Source: Brachypterus glaber
Taxonomy: Eukaryota > Arthropoda > Insecta > Coleoptera > Kateretidae
Assembly (NCBI GenBank): GCA_958510825.1
Contig: OY294050.1
Location: forward strand, 3,449,340-3,513,339
Direction: 5' to 3'
Length of the DNA: 64,000 bases
Made by a program: the position numbers and the translations under genes. This document shows positions 41,566 to 51,280 of this stretch, piece after piece. Position 1 is the stretch's first letter, and the number at the start of each line of letters is the position of its first letter. The notes under the pieces were generated by a model. That model searched no databases. It worked only from the letters and a program-made list of their open reading frames with translations, and had not been told where the DNA came from.

Positions 41566-41835
41566 TCGACATGGTCGTTATAAGCAACATCTCCCAATTC
41601 CTTACTGTGGTACATTCAAAGGGTTGGATGGTTAGGGGATTAAATGTTGCAAACCAAAGGAAGGTAGTAAAATGGGTCTAACAAAGTGGTCTAACTCCAC
41701 CTCAAAATATCGAGTATCCAGTTTCGTTGCTTACTTTTCTTTTTCTTTTTTCCTTCTTATTCTTCTTCTTCTTTTTTCTTCCACTTCTTCTTCTTCTTCT
41801 ACTTCTTCTTTTTTTTTTTCTTTTTCTTCTATTTT
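41566..41835 (+). mobile_element. non-LTR retrotransposon 3' end with pyrimidine tract
   Basis: CTGGCTCGACATGGTCGTTA, CATTCAAAGGGTTGGATGG and AAAGGAAGGTAGTAAAATGG match 37325-37440, the last coding part and 3' UTR of the first LINE fragment, so the same element family inserted here. It is followed from about 41735 by a ~100-bp TTC-rich run. The 69-codon ORF over the run is low complexity. Confidence 0.7.
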
Positions 41836-41855
41836 ATTACCAATAGTCGGCGTAA

Positions 41856-42262
41856 ATTCGGTTATGACTCATCAACGTTGAAAATAAACACAGAAACATA
41901 GGCTTATGGAATAACTTTGCCGAATTATGAGGGAAATTTTTATAAGGATCACTAAATTGAAACATTTGACGACTAATTTGTTACACACAACAATATTGAC
42001 TATACATATTAACTATACATATGTATATATATCGGTGTTTTTCAAAGAAAAAACCGACATTCGATTTTTATCTTTTAGGAATACGAAAATTTTTAATTTT
42101 TATTTATCGATAACTTTTTTTCCCACCTTACTCGTTTAAATGGAATCATTAAAAAAATCATGATAAAAAGATATAAAAATGTAAATATTTAAAACCTCGC
42201 GTCAACGCTAGTGTCGACGTGGCGCCTATGCGAGTACTGGAAATTCGCCGAGTACTGTTTAT
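41856..42262 (+). repeat. dispersed repeat, copy 1 (pair with 55088-55370)
   Basis: GTTATGACTCATCAACGTTG, CAGAAACATAGGCTTA, ACATTTGACGACTAATTTGT, then ACCTCGCGTCAACG and GGCGCCTATGCGAG are shared in order. This copy has about 110 bp (TTCGATTTTTATCTTTTAGG onward) that the other lacks. Confidence 0.8.
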
Positions 42263-42593
42263 TACATTCATTTCTGCAGAACATAAAATATTCTTGTTAA
42301 AGAAATAAATAAAAATTGCCTTTATTTGTTAAAAACTAAGGACTATTTTATACAGTTTTTTTTTTTAATTTTGAGTAATTTATCATTTCAAATTCAACTT
42401 TAAAGCCACCCTATTGTCCTAAACCTGATGGATATAAATTATACACAGTTTTACAAAATAAACATAAAACCTTTAGGTACTTAATTATTTAATTAATTAA
42501 TTAATCTTTCTTTATTAAACAACCAAATATTGGCCGTAAAATTTTTACGAGTATACCGGGTAATTCACCTTAGAGGATATTTTTGTTTTTAAA

Positions 42594-42624
42594 AATATAA
42601 TATAATATAATATAATATAATAGT
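42594..42624 (+). repeat. (ATATA)n microsatellite
   Basis: Six tandem TATAA units. Confidence 0.85.
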
Positions 42625-42692
42625 ATATTATTCAATGAGCGTATAATAATTCATTAGGGTGATTAGGCCACTCGCCTACGCTAGTAGAATAC

Positions 42693-42777
42693 TTTATCCA
42701 CGGCCGTTTTGGGTTTGAAAAGGTTTATTTTTACAGACCCGTGATTAATAGGCCTATTAACCACGGCCGTGGATAAA
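42693..42777. mobile_element. 85-bp MITE (TTTATCCACGGCCGT ends), solo copy
   Basis: Inverted ends TTTATCCACGGCCGT and ACGGCCGTGGATAAA, with TTTACAGACCCGTGATTAAT and AGGCCTATTAA inside. The same element is the core of the 190-bp tandem array at 49593-50325 and occurs decayed at 56957-57039. The left flank TAGTAGAATAC is shared with the array. Confidence 0.75.
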
Positions 42778-42786
42778 AGATCTTTA

Positions 42787-43049
42787 TGGGAAGATAGGTG
42801 TACCGCGTCTGTATATGACAAGTCTACTAGCCAACTAGCGTGAGATCAATTCTCACTGGCGCCAATTTGCCTTTTTCAGTTAATTAATAATTTAAATTTG
42901 GCGAAGGCGATAAGTAAAGCCGGCACTCCCTAGAAACTGGTTCGAAAGTCAGTATAAGCCGGTGGTTCCCTCTACTTCTAGCCCACACAAGTCTTGGACT
43001 TAGGGGATGCTTAAGTAGGTAGAATAGTACGAGGTTAAACAAACAAACA
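42787..43049 (+). mobile_element. tRNA-derived SINE, copy 3
   Basis: The tRNA-like head is damaged in the A box (AGATAGGTGTACCGCG lacks several bases against copy 4) and in the B box (GAGATCAATTCTC). The body is intact, to GTACGAGGTTAAACAAAC. It lies within 10 bp of the 85-bp MITE. Confidence 0.8.
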
Positions 43050-44025
43050 TTTAAGGAAAAAGAACTGATTTCTTTGCAATTTTAGCTTCCAGGGCAAATG
43101 AAATTCATATAAGTAAAAATCCAGGCCCTTCGCAAAAAAACGGGTTTAAATATTTAAAACATATATTCAGTATTTGATCGCAGCGCCAAATTCTCTTACA
43201 TCAAAGCATCAATATCTTTGTAACTTAGGTTTATACTTTACGTAAACTCACTAACATACTTATATTAATTGTTTTGCGACTAAATATATATTTTTAGAGA
43301 AAATTTTGCCTCTTAAAAATAACTGGATTGTATAATTTGGCGCGTTATAAAAACGAATTGAACATCATACTTTACTCCAATGAGATTTAAAAGGAACATT
43401 TTATCTCTAATAAAATATACACACGAAAGTTGTGAGAGATGGGAGAAAAAATAAAAAAAATACATGATATAATGTTGGTAATGGAGTCTTAAAAGGAATG
43501 ATTGTGGTATTTTATGGCACTCTTAAAGTTTGCGCTAAGTTGGCAGCATCGAAAATCCTTTACAGCAGGTATTGGCTATAAGTCTGATGCCCTGTCACAG
43601 TCAGAACATTTATAGTTGCCAACCTTAAAATGTGTCCAAAAAAGGTCCCAATTTGTGAGTTATTGGAAGATTTAATATTCTGGGTAAAAATTACCGATAT
43701 GGTATTTTGTTTTACGTTTTACTGTACACGGAAAAAAATATTCAGTAAATATTACTGTTGAAATCAGTAAAGATATTAATGACTAGTATGTAATTACGTA
43801 TCGTCACATAGGGGTGCTTTGATCGTCACTTTTTCGGAACAACAGTTGATGGTAATACCCATAAGTGTGTTTTTACCCCTTTGCCTGCTGAATAATTGTG
43901 TAAAACTTTGAAAATAGACTAATCTAAATGTAATACATGTAATGTATTTGACTCGGTAAGTTAAAAATATATTTTTCGTATAAGCCATTTCACCACCTCT
44001 TTGGAACTTCTAGCACCAAACCCGA
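43050..44025. other. unassigned AT-rich DNA
   Basis: No feature recognised over about 1 kb. Confidence 0.5.
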
Positions 44026-44239
44026 TCTATCTGTTTCATCAAGCAAGAGAGTAAATTAAAAACCGCACAGTAAATAGTTTTACAACAGGTTTGAATATTA
44101 TATGTTTGTGTATAGAATATAGTTATGTTTTATAAAATAAACTACGCAGTATATTCGCATATCCAATATTAGAATCTGTTTTGAAAATATTCACTGTGCG
44201 ATTTTTAATTTACTATCTTGCTTGATGAAATAGACCATA
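44026..44239. mobile_element. foldback MITE (GGTCTGTTTTTTCAAGCAAG), copy 1
   Basis: Arms of about 60 bp: CATCAAGCAAGAGAGTAAAT, TAAAAACCGCACAGTAAAT mirrored by ATTCACTGTGCGATTTTTAA, TTTACTATCTTGCTTGATG. The centre TATAGAATATAGTTATGTTT identifies it with 45578-45788, which lies in the opposite orientation. Confidence 0.8.
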
Positions 44240-44292
44240 GGACCTGGCGATTGACAAAGAGCCTAATTTGAATGTACTTTATAACATATTCA

Positions 44293-44500
44293 GTGCGATT
44301 ATAAAGTGCCGAACAGTTTAAAAAGAAAATACTCTTCGTTTGAAGCCACGCCTCTGTTAAAGTTGTGCGCGACAAACCCATGTGATTGCTACGTACAACA
44401 GGTCGGTCGCCAGTAAAACGCACACAGCTTTCTTGCATTTTACTCATCGCTAATGCCAGTTTTGCATTAAAAAGTGTTCGGCACTTTATAATCTCACGGT
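44293..44500. mobile_element. foldback MITE (ATTATAAAGTGCCGAACA)
   Basis: GTGCGATTATAAAGTGCCGA and ACAGTTT are mirrored by AAAGTGTTCGGCACTTTATA and ATCTCAC. The 142-codon minus-strand ORF at 44205-44633 spans this element and its neighbour, and shows no domain. Confidence 0.65.
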
Positions 44501-44824
44501 ATAAAATACAGCTGGAAAAAAAATGGTCAACAGCTCTTAGACCATAAATTTTAGTAAAAACTCTCCTCTCCCGACAGCACGGGACCTTTTCCACTGACAA
44601 TACACAAATATGTTGCGGTTCGAATTTTATCAATCGCAGTTAAACAAATACTCACATGCCTACACTCAAGCTGTCGAAATAAGTACTTGCGTGGGCTATA
44701 GCATTTCGATATTTAGCTTATCCGTTTTGACAGAATAAGGAAAGTTTAAAAGATTTATACAGGGTGATTTGAAAATAGAAAACAACATTTAAAGACATTA
44801 TTTTAGATAACCAAAGTATGACTA

Positions 44825-45024
44825 AGAGCTCGTTACCTAGTAAATACTAAACGTTCTTACTTATATGGAACCACACAAAATTTTGGTAAACATTCAATGG
44901 TTGTTACAGTTACCAGAACTATAACAACGTTAAGTATTACTGTAACAAGCAGTGAATGTTAACTAAACTTTCGTGGGGTTCCGTATAAGCAAAAACGTTT
45001 GTATTCACTACAATAACGAGCTCT
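44825..45024. mobile_element. foldback MITE (AGAGCTCGTTA ends)
   Basis: TA-flanked. AGAGCTCGTTACCTAGTAAA, ATATGGAACCACACAAAATT and AAACATTCA are mirrored by TGAATGTTAACTAAAC, GGGGTTCCGTATAAG and TAACGAGCTCT. Arms of about 75 bp. Confidence 0.7.
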
Positions 45025-45027
45025 TAA

Positions 45028-45541
45028 GACCACTTTACACGGAGCAATTTGTACGCAAGTTTGATGCTATGCAAGTTTGCTGCCAGATATAGCATGAGGA
45101 CAATTGGACATTGATTTGCCTTTTCACGGAGCAAGTTGTACGCAAGTTTGGTGCTATATATTGCAAGGTAAACAGTGCTGCCAACCAGACAATTTTGACG
45201 TGTCTCTACGTTTGTTGACAAAAATATAACCTAGCATTTGCTTTTTTAAGGAAGTTTTTTAGTTAGACCGACCTATTAATAATAATTATTATTACCATGT
45301 GCAGTTGCTACTATATTAATAAAATGAAATCGATTTGGTAACTTTTTTTCCAGGTTGGTACCACGTAAATAACCGTAAAACTTGCGTGAAAATCGCCGAA
45401 AAATAGAACATGTTCTAAATAATTTGATGGCACGAAAATGGCCTCAAACTTGCCTGAAGGCATGCGCAGTGACCGAATTATTCTTGCAACAAACTTGCAT
45501 AGCATCAAACTTGCGCACAAATTGCTCCGTGTAAAGTGGCT
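45028..45541. mobile_element. 514-bp TTAA-type MITE, 55-bp inverted ends
   Basis: GACCACTTTACACGGAGCAA, TTTGTACGCAAGTTTGATGC and TATGCAAGTTTG are mirrored at the right end (CATAGCATCAAACTTGCGC, AATTGCTCCGTGTAAAGTGG). TTAA lies at 45024-45027 and TTTA at 45542-45545, so one duplication copy seems mutated. The words GCAAGTTTGGTGCTATAT repeat the terminus internally. Short minus-strand ORFs in it are not genes. Confidence 0.7.
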
Positions 45542-45577
45542 TTTAGTGTGAAGGATACGAAGAGATAATAATATTTA

Positions 45578-45788
45578 TGGTCTGTTTTTTCAAGCAAGAA
45601 GGTAAATTAAAAATCGCACAGTGAATATTTTCAAAACAGACTCGAATATTGGATTTACGAATATACTGCGTAGTTGATTTTATAAAACATAACTATATTC
45701 TATACACAAACATATACTATTCAAACCTGTTGTAAAAATATTTACTGTGCGATTTTTAATTTACTATCTTGCTTGAAAAAACAGACCA
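45578..45788. mobile_element. foldback MITE (TGGTCTGTTTTTTCAAGCAA), copy 2
   Basis: TA-flanked (45576-45577, 45789-45790), with clean ~60-bp arms including AATCGCACAGTGAATATTTT. Reverse orientation relative to 44026-44239. Confidence 0.85.
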
Positions 45789-46101
45789 TAGTAATAATAC
45801 TAGTAAAGGTTGGTAGGCTTTAACCCCTGTCCCGAAAACCTACGCAACCCCGCTGCCTAGTTTCTCCTTGCCTAAACCTGTCTGACCTTCAAATAAAGCT
45901 TATCATGCACATCTTTTTAGGCTATGAGGCTCATTTGTTTTCTTCCGAGTGTTAACACTCCGCACATATCCTGTCCAAGCAGGATCTAGACTTGACAATC
46001 ACACACCCCTATAAAGAGGAAGGACAGTGGATTATTTACGATCTTTAGTGTTAGGTGTCTCCTAGTCCCACAGCCTATTGTAACAGAGTGGTCACCCTGT
46101 A

Positions 46102-47700
46102 TATATTGAGTATTTATATTTTTATTTTAATGGTTATTGAACGTGACATAGCATTGTTCTTGCTGTTTGTTTTTACAGATGCTAATATTATTAGTATTTG
46201 GGAAGCTTGCATTTTGTGTAATTGAGGCGTTTACATAAAAAGGGTGTACATTTTTATTAGACTAATTAATTGGTTTATTCGGTTTTCTTAATTAATAAAT
46301 ATGGGAATATCTTTAATGATGTTGTTTTAGATACTGGCAATAGTTAGGGATTGTTTGTAAAAATGGTTTTTTCTACTTCGAAGCAATGTCATGAAAATCA
46401 ATATCAATCAATAAGTAGAAGTAGTTTTTTTAATCATTTCTCTTAATTAAATTTAAATTCATTTTCAGTGATTTAAAGTAATTTTTCAATTAATATTATT
46501 TTTATAATAATATAACTTTTTGGCAGAAAACTCCTCAGATATTTTCGTTAATAGTTTTATGACTTTTTCGTATATCGGCATCTCTGAGAAGGGAAATCTT
46601 TGCCTGTTTTTAGTTATGGTCAAAAATGGGATTCGGAAATATGTAGTCGTCTAGTTAAGTTGGGTTTTAGGGGAATTTTAGAATTAACGTAATATGTGAA
46701 AATTTAAAGTAAAATTTAGAGTCGCGCGTAAAGAAATATCTGAAGGGTAAAGATGCTATTTATTCATAATTTTTTTCATTTCAAATTAAAATATTTTGTT
46801 GTTTTTTATTTGTTTTTAACTTTTCATTTTTCTTTGAATTAAATTCTTTTCATTGTTGTTTAATCCTTTTGTTTTATTGGCAAGATATATTTTAATTAAT
46901 TTAAAATATATTTGAAGTTTCTTTACCTTTCGCATATCTACAGTTTGTGTTATAAGAAGAAGTCTTCGCTGGAATAAGAAAGTCAGATAAGTATTAAGTA
47001 GTAATTAGATTCTTATATTAACATTTGTTATCATATGATATATGATATTGTGATAATATTATGTAATATTATTACTGGTGGCACGCTACCCAAATAGCAA
47101 CTATACAGCTATTTGTATTTGATACGCCTCCAAATAATAATGTGTGGTTCTAAATTAATGTCTTAGATAATTAATATTTTTGGCTTTAATTGGGACCAGC
47201 ACCCTATTACACTATGGTTACGAGGACATAGATTTAATTTAAATTCTAAAACAGTAAATACAGAAGTGAAATATTATTTCTATTCTCTCAGTTTTAGGAC
47301 CTATTATTAAGCAACCATCGATATAACTGCGCTATTTGACAAAATCTCCTTTTCATAGCCATTAGGCAGAAAAAAATGATGAAAATTTCATCGAAAGTAG
47401 AAAACGGTTATTACCTAAAAATAAAATTAATGGAAAAGTAGGCGATAAAATATGAAACTGCGAAAAAAAAGTTGTTTTTCATCTGCAGAGTTTAGCTGGT
47501 GCGGTCCGCCACAACTAAGAAGTTTATCAAAAACTCTTTCTTTTCTTGTTTGATGGTTTTATCATCGGTTTGTGGAAGCGTTCATTTATCAAAGAAACAA
47601 TGCTGCCTTGTAATAAGGACTTCTATGTTTCACCGAGCCGTCTATTGTTTGCCTTTATGCGCCTCTGGCCTTGTTATCACATTGCCTAATCTCGATTTTA
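46102..47700. other. unassigned AT-rich DNA
   Basis: No feature recognised over 1.6 kb. The 81-codon ORF at 47499-47744 is not supported by composition or family. Confidence 0.45.
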
Positions 47701-47702
47701 CC

Positions 47703-47752
47703 ACACTACATTTCATTTATTTTCAACTAAATGTTTCAACTTAGTCAAACTA
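47703..47752 (+). repeat. 50-bp direct repeat, copy 1
   Basis: CATTTCATTTATTTTCAACT, AAATGTTTCAACTTAGTCAA recur exactly at 49063-49112. The 1.36 kb between holds three inverted-repeat elements, so the pair may mark a segmental duplication rather than a transposon. Confidence 0.75.
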
Positions 47753-48254
47753 GAGTCACTTTATCTAGCAGCGTGAGCCGACGTGTTGTTTGACATACGG
47801 TTCTAAAGCTACCGAAAGAATGCGGAAAAATATTATAGTTGAATATAAAATCTAACTACGCACACGTTTGCATTGAATTCGCTTTAGTCGGAGCGTTTTG
47901 TGTTGGTGTTCTGTGGTTTTTTGCATCTACCTTTACCTTTAGTCGTAGGCTTCTTACCTTGTGTTAGACTATAGAGTATAGCCACGTCAAAAATAACAGT
48001 TGATAGCTACGTATAAAATCCATAGACCGGATATGCTTGAAAGGAAAACTATAGTGACCTTTCATATTCTGACGTTTCAAAAGTCCAAACGTAAAGGGTC
48101 TCTCAGAAACATGTCAAAGAAATGTTATTTCTGACGAACAAAAATTATAAAATTAAGAAAACGCAAGATATTATTTTTTTAATATGGAAGAGAAGAAAAG
48201 TTTTAATTACAAATCAATGAAAAATCATAAAGTGATAAATATCAAAATAATATG

Positions 48255-48416
48255 GTGTGGGTGACTTCGGACACTTTTTCGTAAAACTCTAAACCAAAGC
48301 ACGTATGCACAAGTAGTGGAATTGAACCCCACAACCTATGCACTTAACCCCACAACTCGTGAATACGTGCTTTGGTTCAGAGAGTTTTGCGAAAAAGTGT
48401 CCGAAGTTACCCACAC
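48255..48416. mobile_element. foldback MITE (GTGTGGGTGACTTCGGACAC)
   Basis: Arms of about 57 bp: GTGTGGGTGACTTCGGACAC, TTTTTCGTAAAACTCTAAAC, CAAAGCACGTATGCAC mirrored by GTGAATACGTGCTTTGGTTC, AGAGAGTTTTGCG and AAAAAGTGTCCGAAGTTACC. The loop is about 48 bp and contains two AACCCCACAAC words. Confidence 0.75.
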
Positions 48417-48653
48417 GTCTGAAGTGACCCCACTTGACGGTACCGAAAATTTTTATATTATTTATAATATTTTTTATAAAATGTTTAAATTTATTTTAAT
48501 TTTTTATTCAAATTTCAAATAACCTGGTAAAAAAATGACTATTATGTCAATTTTTTAGATTTGTCAAAAAAATTTAAACTTTAGTATACCTATGCGTTCT
48601 ATGGATTTTGTACGTAGCTTTCAACTATTATTTTTACGTGCCTACCCAAGTAA

Positions 48654-48758
48654 CATAGTAAATATAACGTATCTCTTAGCCCTCTTTCGCAGCAAAATTA
48701 CAGCCATCTGGCTGCAATTTCGCTCCGAAAGGGCGGTGAGAGATACTTTACAACTACT
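48654..48758. mobile_element. foldback element, ~45-bp arms
   Basis: CATAGTAAATATAACGTATC, TCTTAGCCCTCTTTCGCAGC, AAAATTACAGCC pair with GGCTGCAATTTCGCTCCGAA, AGGGCGGTGAGAGATACTTT. The loop is only a few bases. The next MITE begins about 10 bp further on. Confidence 0.65.
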
Positions 48759-48768
48759 GTGTGTATAC

Positions 48769-49018
48769 ATTAGATCATATATCCCCTCCTAGATGCGCCT
48801 TGAGTCCACGTCAAACCGAAATGTTTTCATTGCTATATCCAGGTAGATTTCACCTTCCCGCTTCTGGTCACCACCCACCGCTATAGTGGTTTGATAACAA
48901 ATATGTTATACTTCACCTCTTCGCAGCCTCCCAACTATAGTGGTTTGTTTACAATTGGCTTTGTATATGTTCTACATAAAACAAATCAACATTAATGCCA
49001 TATGTATATATGATCTAA
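48769..49018. mobile_element. 250-bp MITE with 9-bp target duplication (Mutator-like)
   Basis: ATTAGATCATATATCCCC ... TATATATGATCTAA, flanked by TGTGTATAC on both sides (48760-48768 and 49019-49027). A perfect 9-bp duplication points to Mutator-like transposition. Internal sequence closely matches 33899-34142. Confidence 0.8.
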
Positions 49019-49062
49019 TGTGTATACCCTACGACGGCTGACATCGCTAGATAGAATGACTC

Positions 49063-49112
49063 TACACCACATTTCATTTATTTTCAACTAAATGTTTCAA
49101 CTTAGTCAAACT
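49063..49112 (+). repeat. 50-bp direct repeat, copy 2
   Basis: Exact partner of 47703-47752. Confidence 0.75.
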
Positions 49113-49164
49113 CTGCGCCAACTACTATTTGCATATTTTTAGAAATTAGTCAATGTAGCCTTTC

Positions 49165-49222
49165 ACTTAATGGATTTAATGTACTAATTGTTACCAAGTC
49201 TAAACTTTGTTCAGGATTTCCA
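49165..49222 (+). repeat. 58-bp direct repeat, copy 1
   Basis: ATGGATTTAATGTACTAATT, GTTACCAAGTCTAAACTT then AGGATTTC recur at 50382-50438 with a few changes. The two copies bracket the LINE fragment and the tandem array. Confidence 0.65.
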
Positions 49223-49367
49223 CACACTAGGGTCATTCCATCCAGCGACGTTTTTTTGACACCTGCTTTTGTAGGGTAAAGAGAACTTTTGAGACCCGCT
49301 GTTTCCCTTTTCATAGCAACAGTAACAGCATAAAAAGATATAGGGGTGCGTAGGACATTTTAGACTT

Positions 49368-49592
49368 AGTAGTAGTAAATTTTTGAGTTGGCCAAAGCCG
49401 GACAACTAGGCCATTTCTGGCCCTTTTTGTCACCCCATGCAATCCCAGCCATTTACTAATTAAACTCCTTGAACCTGCCCGTCCTTTCAATAAAGGTCAG
49501 GATATTGGCCCAGAGGAGATCTGTTAGTTCCTCTTGGTTGAGTCTTTGAGTTTCAAAGACTTGCAACCTGATCCTGTCGTATCTGACACACT
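49368..49592 (-). pseudogene. non-LTR retrotransposon 3' end, minus strand
   Basis: Reverse complement of about 39805-40030: the last ORF2 residues (VRYDRIRLQVFETQRLNQEE on the minus strand), the 3' UTR with GGCCAGAAATGGCCTAG and a (TAC)n tail at its left edge. It is cut at 49592, where the 190-bp tandem array starts. Confidence 0.8.
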
Positions 49593-50325
49593 TGGGACAC
49601 GAGCCGATAGGCTAGTGGCCTAATCACCCGAATGATTGGTAGCTATTATACACGAGTAGAATACTATACTTTATCCATGGTCGTTTTAAATTTTAAACGA
49701 TTTATTTTTACAGACCCGTGATTAATAGGCCTATTAATCACGGCCTTGGATAATAGGCCTATTAATCAGTGAGGGTAAATTTTGGGACACGAGCCGATAG
49801 GCTAGTGGCCTAATCACCCGAATGATTGGTAGCTATTATACACGAGTAGAATACTATACTTTATCCATGGTCGTTTTAAATTTTAAACGATTTATTTTTA
49901 CAGACCCGTGATTAATAGGCCTATTAATCACGGCCTTGGATAATAGGCCTATTAATCAGTGAGGGTAAATTTTGGGACACGAGCCGATAGGCTAGTGGCC
50001 TAATCACCCGAATGATTGGTAGCTATTATACACGAGTAGAATACTATACTTTATCCATGGTCGTTTTAAATTTTAAACGATTTATTTTTACAGACCCGTG
50101 ATTAATAGGCCTATTAATCACGGCCTTGGATAATAGGCCTATTAATCAGTGAGGGTAAATTTTGGGACACGAGCCGATAGGCTAGTGGCCTAATCACCCG
50201 AATGATTGGTAGCTATTATACACGAGTAGAATACTATACTTTATCCATGGTCGTTTTAAATTTTAAACGGTTTATTTTTATAGACCCGTGATTAATAGGC
50301 CTATTAATCACGGCCGTGGATAAAA
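49593..50325 (+). repeat. 190-bp tandem array, ~3.8 units, containing the TTTATCCAYGGYCGT MITE
   Basis: Unit starts fall at 49601, 49791, 49981 and 50171 (GAGCCGATAGGCTAGTGGCC), an exact 190-bp period. The first three units are essentially identical by eye. The last has small changes (ACGGTTTATTTTTATAGACC, CGGCCGTGG) and ends without the AGTGAGGGTAAATTTTGGGA junction. Each unit includes the 85-bp MITE of 42693-42777 plus TAGGCCTATTAATCA repeats. It behaves like a young satellite seed. Confidence 0.9.
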
Positions 50326-50381
50326 TATATTATTTAAACTCCGGAGAAATTTCACAAAAAATTTTCAACAGTGTACCCTTC

Positions 50382-50438
50382 ATTAATGGATTTAATGTAC
50401 TAATTGTTAGCAAGTTTAAAGTTAGTTAAGGATTTCTA
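50382..50438 (+). repeat. 58-bp direct repeat, copy 2
   Basis: Partner of 49165-49222 (ATTAATGGATTTAATGTACT, AATTGTTAGCAAGTTTAAAG). Confidence 0.65.
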
Positions 50439-50620
50439 ATTATTCTTCCGACGAGGGCTTAGTGGTTGAGGCTATCATGTGAAAGGACATTGCTTTAAAT
50501 CTTTTCAACCGCAACGAGATTATTATTGAAATAGTTTTCTTTCTATATAGATTTTATGTTAATAGAATTATCTATAATATAACATATTATATTTCTCCAA
50601 ATAGGACCCAAAATAATTTA

Positions 50621-50770
50621 GGCAAGTATTCTGCCCGACTACGCTAGAAAGCAGTAACTGCATTTGTCGCCTAGTGACGTTCTGACGTCAACTCTGATGT
50701 AATATTTTGAATACGCTGCTGTGCGACAAACGGAGTTACTGCTTTCTAGCGTAGAGGGCAGTATTGACAA
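50621..50770. mobile_element. foldback MITE (CTACGCTAGAAAGCAGTAAC)
   Basis: GTATTCTGCCCGACTACGCT, AGAAAGCAGTAACTGCATTT, GTCGC pair with GCGACAAACGGAGTTACTGC, TTTCTAGCGTAGAGGGCAGT, ATTG. Arms of about 47 bp and a loop of about 55 bp. Confidence 0.75.
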
Positions 50771-50818
50771 GCTAGTATTTATGTGGTTTAAAAATGTACT
50801 AAAGTAACAGATAAAATG

Positions 50819-51280
50819 TGAGTGAGTGAGTGAGTGAGTCGAAATCAGTAAAAAAAAAATTTTGCGTGCGTCTGTCTGGGTGTAAACTCTCTAACTCCAT
50901 TTCTACATGAAATATCGACGCGGTTTTTTGCATATTGTTTCTTATCGTATTCCGAAGAGCTGATTAGATTTTGGGGGTAAACGATTGGGGGTAAGGGGTA
51001 AAAATAGGGTAAAACTCCTATTTTTAGCGTTTTTTGTTTATAATTAAGGCAATTATTATTGTATTTGGCTAATTTAGCACTTATATAAAAGATAATTTTA
51101 AATTGGTCAAAAAATGTTATAAACAACGTTTTCCTAAAACGCATTGTTTTCGAGATATTGACGTTTAAAGCAGTAAAAGGTTTTTTTAGCATATCTCACA
51201 TATTTATAACCCGATGTCAAAAAATTATATTTTAAATAAAAGCTCTTTTAAAGCCCTATAAAAAATGTTATATACAGTTT
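50819..51280 (-). mobile_element. repeat family with conserved pseudo-frame, copy 1
   Basis: Minus-strand copy of the family at 55383-56000 and 56538-56957. Words such as ACTGCTTTAAACGTCAATAT, CTCGAAAACAATGCGTTTTA and TCTAATCAGCTCTTCGGAAT are retained, and it ends in a (GTGA)n run at 50819-50841. It lacks the long GACA array of copy 2. Confidence 0.75.

Larger units (their letters stand above)
44760..46099. mobile_element. TACAGGGTGA-ended element hosting several nested MITEs
   Basis: TA plus CAGGGTGATTTG at the left and GTGGTCACCCTG plus TA at the right form a short inverted terminus. In between lie three other inverted-repeat elements (44825-45024, 45028-45541, 45578-45788). Without them about 415 bp remain, in the size range of the other TACAGGG MITEs. 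The pairing of the two ends is inferred. Confidence 0.45.

Noticed and set aside
42478..42512. TTAATTAATTAATTAA run as a TTAA transposon cluster
   Set aside because: Simple low-complexity repeat without inverted ends.
44205..44633. 142-codon minus-strand open frame
   Set aside because: Spans the end of one foldback MITE and all of another; no domain or conserved frame.
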